In this document: piece by piece, positions 56,183-64,000 of the stretch
Position numbering within the stretch: the first letter of the stretch is position 1
Layout: each line of letters opens with the position of its first letter
Assembly: GCA_022702545.1 (NCBI GenBank)
Contig: JAHRBC010000002.1
Span: 496,001 to 560,000 of the forward strand
Direction of reading: 5' to 3'
DNA: 64,000 nucleotides
Source of the DNA: Phycomyces nitens
Lineage: Eukaryota > Mucoromycota > Mucoromycetes > Mucorales > Phycomycetaceae
Program-made: the position numbers and the translations under genes
The notes under the pieces: model-generated
What the model was told of the DNA's origin: nothing
What the model saw: only the letters and a program-made list of their open reading frames with translations
The model's database searches: none

Positions 56183-56860
56183 TGACGCGTGATGTGTTTG
56201 TATGGTTGTGTATGGTAACCGAACGGGCGACAAATAAAATATATAAAAGAAACAATGAAAGAACCAGTAAAAGACTAACGAAACTCAACAGAAATATCCC
56301 CAAAATGACCGGGCAAAATATAACTGCTCTTCAGAGATCAAGAGCTTAAACTCAAAAGAATAAAATAACCGTAAAATTGATCGTAAAACTGACTGATAAT
56401 ATTTATTCATTAGAAAAGAATGTCTTTTATAGACAAAGAAAATAACTAAAAGAATAACCGAAAAATGAAATAATAAAATAATAAAATGATGCTATCAAGG
56501 CCAAAGGAAAAATATAATAAAAAAAATACTATAACGTAGTAAAGAAAGGGGTAAGACAAAGAAGTAGGGGAAATAAACTAAAGAAGTACAGAATGGTGCA
56601 ATCCTGCAAGAAAGTGAGAAAGGATTCACAAAGGAAATATAAAAGGAAAGAGTATAAAAAAGGAAATAATAAAATGTGATAAAATAAAATAAAGAAAAAT
56701 TGAAAAGAAAGAGAAATAAAGAAACTCGGGGATCGGCCATCTTTACTTGGCTCGGACTTCTTCTTCGGACTGGTCCGGCCTCTGACCCCTCCTAGGCCTG
56801 TTCCGGGCCCTTGGTCCGGCTTCATGGTCGAAACCGAACCTGCCCACAACACACGTGTCA
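56183..56860 (-). repeat. gypsy-3 3' LTR
   Basis: Ends TGACGCGTG and CACGTGTCA. On the minus strand it holds TATAAAAG near 56,430. The last about 118 bp of the protease frame run into it. Confidence 0.9.
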
Positions 56861-58321
56861 AATCTCCCCCGTCTAGGTTGAGACCATCGGGGAAAGAGAA
56901 AACCAAAGCATAGAGAAACGGAAAACAAGGTGCATAAAAAGGATCGGACAGGAAAGGAAAGAGAAGAAAACCAAAAGGAGCAAAAACCTGATTGACCAAC
57001 AATCCGAGAGAGAGATGGACCATACTTGCTGGTAAAAACCGGACCGGAAAGACCTCCAAGGTCACCAAACGCACCAGAAGCAGAAACCAACGACATCCCA
57101 AAACCGGGAAGAGACTCTCCCCCACACAGATCTTCCTCGCCAAACTGCCCTGAGGACTCCTCCTCACTCACCCCTGCCAACATCACCTCAACCTCATCGT
57201 CCAACCGACGATCTTCCTGAAGGGCTTCTTTACCTGTGGGCCCTTCCCCCACTTCAGACTCCTTTCGGACACCGACTGAAAAGACAGGCACTGCCATATT
57301 CACCAACGGGTAGCTTCTTGACTGGCCTTGAAGCTCCACGCTGCCCGTGCCGTGCTTAGTCGGTATGACTATTCGAGAATCCTTCAGCCGCAGTTGAACA
57401 TCGTACATCCGGAACCAGGACATACCCAAGAGACACAGATCGGGATTCACCTCGCCATCCTTGATACACATTGTATCCGGTCTCAGCTTGCCAGCCACAC
57501 GAATTGGAACGTTCATCGTGATATCACACGGAGCATGGGCCTGACCATCCAGACTTGACAACGGAATCTTGTCACCATTCGGGACCAACCCAAGCCTTAC
57601 CGCCAACGTCTTGCTGATAACGGACACACTGGCCCCAGAGTCAAAAATGGCTGGAATAACTTGGTCGTTGATTGTGATCGGCGCCCTCAGAGGTTGACTA
57701 GAGACAAACCTTTTATAGTCGTACTCATAGTCGTACACCGTGTCATCGCTCTCATAACCACCCAAGTCAATTTCAGAATCATCGACCACCTCACCAGACT
57801 GCACACTCTGCGACTCCCAGGCATCCGAGTAAAACTCCACCGATTCCTCTGACGACTCTTCATTGTTCACCATGTTGACCTCCGGAACAACCACCTTCCT
57901 CTTTCGGCCAGACAAAAACCGCAAACCATCCTTCATGTCCTTGGACGCACCACGGTCCAACACCAACCAGTCCGCAACTGAGAGACCAGCATCAGCACTC
58001 TTCAACTTCTCCCATACATCCCTCCGATGTAGTTTGACAGGGAGTTGTCTTGGAGGCTGACGCACCTGCCGAGCCTTCTGAGTCCCAACGGGGACCAACG
58101 GTTCCACAACCGGAGCCATGCTTACGTCCTGCTGGCCATACACCGATTGACCAGGGAAAGTGTTGAACTGACCCTGCATGTACTGTTGCTGTTGAAGCGG
58201 CAGTACCGACTTGACTGCTTCAGCCGAATACACCGGCGAAGTCACCACCATATTGATCGCGGGATCCTCCTGCTCCACGAACACCTGAGATTGATTACGG
58301 GCATCAGCAAAACTTACTGAC
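56743..58321 (-). CDS. gypsy-3 protease frame (pro)
   Basis: Open frame of more than 510 codons overlapping the gag end in the -1 frame. It could be made by ribosomal frameshifting, because no separate start precedes it clearly. The retropepsin core is PAIFDSGASVSVISKTLAVRLGL, with MSWFRMYDVQLRLKDSRIV downstream. Upstream is a Gln/Pro/Arg-rich region (PRQLPVKLHRRDVWEKL). Downstream of the protease is an acidic tail (DEVEVMLAGVSEEESSG) instead of reverse transcriptase. The frame ends inside the 3' LTR. The absence of any RT motif and the intact frame mean the element was built this way rather than recently damaged. Confidence 0.8.
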
Positions 58322-59231
58322 GCCCTCTGCCTTTTCCCAAAACATCTTCATCACTCACTTTCCTAGGACAGCTGGCCTGAACGTGACCATCTTCCTCACA
58401 CCAGGAACAGCGCAGCACTTGGGAACCAGCAGAATCGCCCTCACCAGGGGCAAAACCCGAACCAGAGGCGAAACCAGGACCAGAAAAACCAGGACCAGAG
58501 AAACCATGACCAGAGAAACCAGGACCAGAACCAAAACCAGGCGCACCAAAACCAGACGCACCAAAACCAGAAGCATAAGTGTCCACCAAGTGGACCTTCA
58601 TCGTCTTGAACTCCTGAATGAGCTCAGACAGAGAGTTCTCGACGGAACTTCTCTCCAAACCAGAACCTTCAGAGCGGGAGTTTCCTCTGCCAGAAACCGA
58701 ACCAAACCGAGAACCAGAACGACGATACTTCTCCTCTACAGACTCGACCTTGATGGCCAACTTGACCATCTCTTCCCAAGACCGCGGGACACCAATCTTC
58801 TCAACTTCGTAGGCCACCTCCCTCCTGAGGGCCTTCAACAAGATTCTTACTTTCTGCGACTCATTCGTGAGCACAACCAGACCAAAGAGTTCTTGCAACC
58901 TCAGAGCGATATCTCCTACGCTCTGACCTTCACCTTGACGGACTTCTTCGATTTCGTCCCACCATATATCCTCCATATGGCGCAAAGCAAATTGTCCCTT
59001 GAATTCTTCAATGAACTTCTCCCAAGTGACCACCTCGTCTTCCTTGATCGCCCACCATTTCGCCGCGATCCCCCGAAAGTGCGTTGCCGCAACCAGAATG
59101 GCCTCATCGCTCATGCCAATGCCACGACGCAATCGATCCAGATGCTTTAACCAGGCGAGGGCCTCGGAGTTGGATCCACCCACAAAGATTTCCGGAGCAG
59201 AGAGATACTTGGAGATGTTTACTGACGGCAT
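58314..59231 (-). CDS. gypsy-3 gag
   Basis: 305 residues from MPSVNISKYLSAPEIF (ATG at 59,231). Ty3/gypsy-type capsid: FVGGSNSEALAWLKHLDRL, AATHFRGIAAKWW, TWEKFIEEFKGQFA, GQSVGDIALRLQELFG and ILLKALRREV. After it come an Arg/Ser/Gly linker, a Gly-Phe-Ser-Gly-Pro repeat tract (GFGAPGFGSGPGFSG) and a C-terminal CSWCEEDGHVQASC zinc knuckle. It packages element RNA into particles. The stop at 58,314 is followed by the protease frame at -1. The frame is intact. Confidence 0.9.
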   Translation of the reverse strand: MPSVNISKYLSAPEIFVGGSNSEALAWLKHLDRLRRGIGMSDEAILVAATHFRGIAAKWWAIKEDEVVTWEKFIEEFKGQFALRHMEDIWWDEIEEVRQGEGQSVGDIALRLQELFGLVVLTNESQKVRILLKALRREVAYEVEKIGVPRSWEEMVKLAIKVESVEEKYRRSGSRFGSVSGRGNSRSEGSGLERSSVENSLSELIQEFKTMKVHLVDTYASGFGASGFGAPGFGSGPGFSGHGFSGPGFSGPGFASGSGFAPGEGDSAGSQVLRCSWCEEDGHVQASCPRKVSDEDVLGKGRGRQ

Positions 59232-59314
59232 TTTCCACAGCACGGTTTAGAGTTTTGAAAAATAAATAAAATAAAGAATAGGAATAATTCAATTCCTCGG
59301 CACGACCTCTAATT

Positions 59315-59992
59315 TGACGCGTGATGTGTTTGTATGGTTGTGTATGGTAACCGAACGGGCGACAAATAAAATATATAAAAGAAACAATGAAAGAACCAGT
59401 AAAAGACTAACGAAACTCAACAGAAATATCCCCAAAATGACCGGGCAAAATATAACTGCTCTTCAGAGATCGAGAGCTTAAACTCAAAAGAATAAAATAA
59501 CCGTAAAATTGATCGTAAAACTGACTGATAATATTTATTCATTAGAAAAGAATGTCTTTTATAGACAAAGAAAATAACTAAAAGAATAACCGAAAAATGA
59601 AATAATAAAATAATAAAATGATGCCATCAAGGCCAAAGGAAAAATATAATAAAAAAAATACTATAACGTAGTAAAGAAAGGGGTAAGACAAAGAAGTAGG
59701 GGAAATAAACTAAAGAAGTACAGAATGGTGCAATCCTGCAAGAAAGTGAGAAAGGATTCACAAAGGAAATATAAAAGGAAAGAGTATAAAAAAGGAAATA
59801 ATAAAATGTGATAAAATAAAATAAAGAAAAATTGAAAAGAAAGAGAAATAAAGAAACTCGGGGATCGGCCATCTTTACTTGGCTCGGACTTCTTCTTCGG
59901 ACTGGTCCGGCCTCCGACCCCTCCTAGGCCTGTTCCAGGCCCTTGGTCCGGCTTCATGGTCAAAACCGAACCTGGCCACAACACACGTGTCA
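59315..59992 (-). repeat. gypsy-3 5' LTR
   Basis: Partner of 56,183-56,860. The six differences seen are five transitions and one transversion. Gag starts 84 bp inside it on the minus strand. Confidence 0.9.
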
Positions 59993-60003
59993 CACATGTC
60001 AAT

Positions 60004-60076
60004 GGGTTGATGGTGTAGTGGTTATCATTCTCCGTTTGGGTCGGAGAGGCCCCGGGTTCAAATCCCGGTCGACCCC
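60004..60076 (+). tRNA. tRNA-Pro (anticodon UGG)
   Basis: Full cloverleaf. The acceptor is GGGTTGA paired with TCGACCC, with one G-T wobble. The D arm lies in TGGTGTAGTGGTTATCA. The anticodon stem CTCCG/CGGAG has loop TTTGGGT (TGG). The T arm is CCGGG-TTCAAAT-CCCGG, and the discriminator base is C. Internal promoter box A (TGGTGTAGTGG) and box B (GGTTCAAATCC) are present. There is no intron and no encoded CCA. A T run follows. It delivers proline to CCN codons. LTR elements flank it on both sides at 11 and 14 bp. Confidence 0.97.
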
Positions 60077-60077
60077 A

Positions 60078-60081
60078 TTTT
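60078..60081 (+). terminator. RNA polymerase III terminator
   Basis: TTTT one base after the tRNA discriminator. A second T run (TTTTTT) lies at about 60,086-60,091. Confidence 0.8.
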
Positions 60082-60090
60082 ACAGTTTTT

Positions 60091-60434
60091 TGTCATTCCT
60101 GATTGTGTCATGCCTGTGTCGTGCCTAATTTTGGTGAAACAAGCTCTAGTGACTTGTCTTTACAAATGAGGCATGATTTGAAATGATTATTCATCTGTTT
60201 GTAATTACAGAAATTTGTAATCCGTTTATAATAATTTTGTAAGAACATTAGACACCTCTTCAGTGTAGTCAAAGATGAATAATCATTTAGAAAACTATAT
60301 AAGATATCCAAATTCAAAACAATAAAAATTATCTTTTATCCTCTCTCTTATTTTGAATACTCCTGTGTATTAAAGCTTGACCAATTCGACTACGTTTACA
60401 GTGAATTGGAAGATAGCCTAGATCAGGAACGACA
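60091..60434 (+). repeat. gypsy-4 5' LTR
   Basis: 344 bp, from TGTCATTCCTGAT to ATCAGGAACGACA, near-perfect inverted ends. ACTATATAAG near 60,293 may be a TATA box, with AATAAA near 60,321. Confidence 0.8.
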
Positions 60435-60475
60435 ATTGGTAGCTGAAGCTTAACGATCCTCCCCAAGAACACTCT

Positions 60476-61630
60476 ATGAATCCAGAAAGACAATCCGTTG
60501 AAGACAAGAAAGAATATACCAACGAAGAAAAGCAGCGCTTTGAGATCAAAGAACGAGTCCAAGCAGCATTACCTGAAAACCTAGTGGCAAGTTACAAGTC
60601 AAACCGAACAATACCATTCTTGCCTAGTGAGCAGAGAATACCATCCACCCAGAAAAGAGAAGAACATTGGTCACACCACGCAAAGAAGCTTGTTGCCACG
60701 TTAACCGGAAAATCTGAAGCTATGTCAAAGAATCCCGATATGGCAGAAATGGCCAACACTATGGCCGACGCTTTCAAACGTGCTATTGCCAGCCAGAAAC
60801 CCAGTGGAGAACGAATCCGGCAACCAGAATGTTACCATGGAGAACGATCAGCCATGATCCTCGATGGCTGGTTAAGAAGCGTAGAACGTTACACCGAGTA
60901 TTATGAGTTCACCGCAGAGAAAACTATGCTGTACGCAGTAAACTTACTGCGAGGCCGAGCCGATGTCTGGTGGCAGCATATGGAACGCAAGGCATCATAT
61001 CCCTCCGCCTGGAAGCCATTCAAAGAGGCAATCATTGAAGAATTCCGTCCTGCACACACTCTCCGCTCAGCCAGAGACCGTTTGGCAAACCTCTCCCAGA
61101 CCAGGACCGTCTTGGAGTATGTAGACGAATTCAGAAATATCCAGTTGGAGATCCCCTCCATGACAAACGAAGAAGCCCAGGACAGATTTGTCCGTGGTCT
61201 TCAACAAGAAGTACGTCTCCACGTGATAACGCTCACGCCAACCGATGTCGATGAGGCCATGCAGATGGCGCAAACCTACGAAAGTAGTAGACAGCTTGGA
61301 CACCCGCAGGTGTATTATCATCAGCCGCAGCAGTACCAGTACCAGCCACAGCCACAGCAGTATCAACAGCAGTTTCATTATCAACCACAACCATACCAGT
61401 ACCAATCACAGTACAGAATGCAAGAGCCAGTGCCCATGGAGATCGACGCCATCGATTCCCGCCGCCGGTTCCAACAAAGAAAGCCTGCTTACAACCGCTC
61501 CGAGGTGATCTGCCACTGGTGCAACAAGGCCGGGCATATGCAGAGACAGTGCCGGCAGCGCTTGGCTGCCATAAAGCAGTTGGATGAGGAGAACCGCAAG
61601 AAGCAGGGTTTTCGCGAGGCACAACCGTAA
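60476..61630 (+). CDS. gypsy-4 gag
   Basis: 384 residues starting [14 protein letters not shown]. Capsid region: [74 protein letters not shown] and [15 protein letters not shown]. It is followed by a long Gln/Tyr/Pro repeat ([11 protein letters not shown]) and the [14 protein letters not shown] zinc knuckle. It forms the particle and binds RNA. Uninterrupted. Pol follows in the -1 frame from about 61,642. Confidence 0.92.
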   Translation: MNPERQSVEDKKEYTNEEKQRFEIKERVQAALPENLVASYKSNRTIPFLPSEQRIPSTQKREEHWSHHAKKLVATLTGKSEAMSKNPDMAEMANTMADAFKRAIASQKPSGERIRQPECYHGERSAMILDGWLRSVERYTEYYEFTAEKTMLYAVNLLRGRADVWWQHMERKASYPSAWKPFKEAIIEEFRPAHTLRSARDRLANLSQTRTVLEYVDEFRNIQLEIPSMTNEEAQDRFVRGLQQEVRLHVITLTPTDVDEAMQMAQTYESSRQLGHPQVYYHQPQQYQYQPQPQQYQQQFHYQPQPYQYQSQYRMQEPVPMEIDAIDSRRRFQQRKPAYNRSEVICHWCNKAGHMQRQCRQRLAAIKQLDEENRKKQGFREAQP

Positions 61631-61641
61631 CGGGAGGTCGG

Positions 61642-64000
61642 TTGTGTAGCATGGAAGAAAAATCCTCCCCAGAGGCCAGTAAAAATAATGAAATATCATA
61701 TACTGCCATTAATAAAGAAACTTGTGATTCCTATTCTTATGTCTCCAATGAACCTGAGTTACTGAATACTCCCACAAGCCTTAAAGAGATGACTGAGCCC
61801 CACTTAATGGCTGACCAGACCTTCCTCGAAGGACTCTATGCCGCGGTTGACACTGACCTCCCCTTGTATCCGGCCATGCTGGATGATAAATTAATTTCGG
61901 TATTGATTGACAGTGGCGCAAGTGCGAACTATGTGTCCCCTCAGATTGCACAATCTGCCCAAAACCTTGTCAGTATCAGTGGTCGTCCTGTGGAAACAGC
62001 CGGTGGTCACACACTTAGCATTGATCAAAAGGCTACTCTCTCTCTCTCTCTCAGCGGATATACCGATACAATCGATGCTTATGTATTCCCGACAAAGTTC
62101 GATCTAATTCTTGGTCGAACATGGTTACAACAAGCAAGGCCCATTCCTGATTGGCAAACGGATACCTGGTACCTCCATCGTAATGGTGTTGAATTTGTCC
62201 TACAACCCCAGTGTCCGCGAAAGGTGAAGCCGCAACTAAATTACCTGGTATCTGCAAAGCAAGTACAGAAACTCGTTGGCAAGGAGGAGGCCGCGTGTTT
62301 TCTGCTACACATCAAGAGTAAACTGAACACGAACAATGATGATTCCCAGTGGAATGATCTGGTCAAAGAGTTCAGTGACGTGTTTCAAGATGGATTGCCT
62401 GGGTTGCCGCCAGATCGCGAAGTTCAGCATGTAATAAACACTGGAGATGCACAGCCTACAAACAAACCGCCATTTAAAATGAGCCCTCGCGAGCTAGATG
62501 AGTTGAAGAGACAGCTGAAAGAACTACTGGACCTGGGCCTCATTCGTCCGAGCTCATCACCATGGGGTGCGCCGATTCTGTTTGTGAAGAAGAAGAATGG
62601 AGAGATGCGCATGTGCGTCGATTATCGTGCTTTGAACAAGGTCACAATAAGGAATAACCACCCATTACCCCGCATTGATGAGTGTTTGGAGCGTTTAAAA
62701 GGTGCCAATCACTTTACAAGTCTGGATCTGCGCAGTGGCTATCACCAGGTTCGCATTCAACAATCAGATGTACCGAAAACCGCGTTCAATACAAGATATG
62801 GCCAATATGAGTTCCTGGTACTTCCTTTTGGATTGACCAATGCCCCGCCCACTTTCCAGCACTTGATGAACAAGGTTCTTGGCGACTGCTTGGATGACTT
62901 TGCATTGGTTTACTTGGATGATATTCTGATCTTCAGTAAGACACCAGAAGAACACGAGAAGCATGTCCGCCATGTACTGAATCGGTTACGAGAAGCCAAG
63001 CTGATCGCAAACCAGAAGAAGTGCGAGTTTAACAAGAAGGAGCTTACCTTCCTGGGTTTTCAAGTCTCCGCAAAGGTATCCTCCCTTCCCCGGACAAGAT
63101 CAAAACCATTCAAGACTGGACCCCTCCAAACAATGTTCAAGAAGTTAGGCAGTTTATTGGACTTGCTCAACACTACCGTCGGTTTATACCCGGATTTGCT
63201 GGAATTGCTGCCCCGCTAACTGATTTAACCAAAGGAGTTGGTCCCAAGAAACGCCCCATTGTTTGGACAGATGTTTGTCAGACCAGTTTTGATATCTTGA
63301 AAGATAAGCTCAGTTCTGCTCCCGTTCTCTTGGCCCCAGACATGGACAAGCCGTTTCGGATTGAAACCGATGCTTCCGATTTTGGCGTTGGTGCTGTGTT
63401 ACTGCAAGAAGACGAAGAAGGAGTATGGAAGCCGTTGGCTTATGAGTCGAAGAAGTTGTCCACTGCCGAAAGATCCTACCCTGCCCAAGAACGTGAGCTA
63501 CTCGGAATCTTGCACGCACTTCGCACATGGCGTTGCATGATCGAGGGAAAGCCGTTCACGGTGTTCACGGACCATCTCCCACTCAAATACTTCCGAAGCC
63601 AAGTCAAGCCCACTCCAAGACTAGTGCGATGGATAGCCGAGTTTGAGTTATATGATCCCATAATACAGTACAAGCCTGGAAAAGAGAATGGTATCCCAGA
63701 TGTTCTCTCCCGTTTGGATGGCCCTGAATCCAACGTGTCCGAGGTAGAATCAATGGAGCCTGACTATCTGTACGCAATGCCTACTTCTGACACTGCTGAC
63801 TGGCCGAAATTCTATGCTCGCCCAGACAACGAATGGCCAGAAGAGATCAAGGATTTGCTTAGCAAACAGCGCAAGAACTTTGTGGTCCGAGATCAGAAGG
63901 TGTTTAGACTTGTCAAAGCCAGTGACAAAGTACAAGAAATCAGATTCGCCCTCTTTGCAAAACGGGCTGATTTAGTAAACAGTTTCCATACTGGATTTGG
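61642..64000 (+). pseudogene. gypsy-4 pol: protease, RT, RNase H, start of integrase (one frameshift)
   Basis: Protease: [15 protein letters not shown] and [69 protein letters not shown] and the catalytic [13 protein letters not shown]. At about 63,075 the frame shifts by -1 inside a short A run (CAAAGG, apparently one A lost). In the new frame it goes on as [34 protein letters not shown], RNase H (ETDASDFGVGAVL, TDHLPLKYF, GIPDVLSRLDG) to the window edge without a stop. The single indel makes this copy defective unless it is a sequencing error. ATG at 61,651 is a possible start, but a frameshift fusion with gag is equally plausible. Confidence 0.88.

Larger units (their letters stand above)
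56183..59992 (-). mobile_element. gypsy-3: gag-protease LTR element next to tRNA-Pro
   Basis: 3.8 kb with two 678-bp LTRs (56,183-56,860 and 59,315-59,992) that differ at 6 positions (99.1 percent identity by my count). CACATG is on both sides (56,177-56,182 and 59,993-59,998). A polypurine tract (GGGGGAGATT, minus strand) adjoins the 3' LTR. Internal sequence encodes gag and protease but no reverse transcriptase or integrase, so the element must use enzymes in trans. The 5' LTR ends 11 bp before the tRNA gene. Confidence 0.9.
60091..64000 (+). mobile_element. gypsy-4: Ty3/gypsy element, 5' part (runs off the window)
   Basis: The 5' LTR is followed by ATTGGTAGCTGAAGC (possible primer-binding site), then gag and pol in the order protease, RT, RNase H, integrase start. 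It begins 14 bp after the tRNA-Pro gene. The 3' half and 3' LTR are outside the window. Confidence 0.9.

Overview
The window is eukaryotic and almost certainly fungal. It carries a pyruvate kinase gene with several introns of about 50 to 80 nt, a nuclear tRNA-Pro with internal A and B boxes, and a dense graveyard of class I and class II transposons of fungal type. The transposon families and AT-rich spacers resemble early-diverging fungi (Mucoromycota-like), but no species can be named. Only two host genes are supported: pyruvate kinase at the left edge and tRNA-Pro(UGG) near 60.0 kb. No CRISPR array, operon or other prokaryotic feature is seen.

Layout: (1) 1-848, 5' part of pyruvate kinase on the minus strand; (2) 0.9-3.8 kb, AT-rich spacer and a truncated Tc1/mariner relic; (3) 3,783-53,285, one very large nest of elements; (4) 53.3-60.0 kb, a head-to-tail array of LTRs ending in a young gag-protease LTR element, stacked directly 5' of the tRNA gene; (5) 60.09 kb to the end, a Ty3/gypsy element starting 14 bp 3' of the tRNA.

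The nest can be unpeeled from target-site duplications and terminal repeats. A CACTA-like (tnp2-type) element, CACTA-4, has matching termini at 3,783 and 53,285. Inside it lie a decayed chromovirus (gypsy-1), a small MITE, two head-to-head mariners and a 5-kb Ty3/gypsy element (gypsy-2; LTRs at 11,891-12,169 and 49,582-49,865). Gypsy-2 is itself split into fragments at 12-13, 20-22, 40.6-42.7 and 49.5 kb by three more CACTA-like elements (CACTA-1, -2, -3) and by a solo LTR. CACTA-3 in turn contains another solo LTR inside an exon. It also contains two full-length Helitrons of about 6 kb that abut exactly, head to tail, inside its first intron.

The CACTA-like elements have two recognisable genes: a tnp2-type transposase with an N-terminal zinc-finger exon and an acidic exon, and a convergent accessory gene of about 320 codons. 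The accessory gene has the same exon lengths in three copies and no function I recognise. CACTA-1 keeps an open transposase, CACTA-2 keeps an open accessory gene, and most other frames are broken by single nonsense codons that look like C-to-T or G-to-A changes. Both Helitron Rep-helicase genes are open. The freshest insertion is the gag-protease element at the tRNA (6 differences between 678-bp LTRs). Several element classes are therefore potentially mobile or recently mobile, while gypsy-1, gypsy-2 and the mariners are dead.
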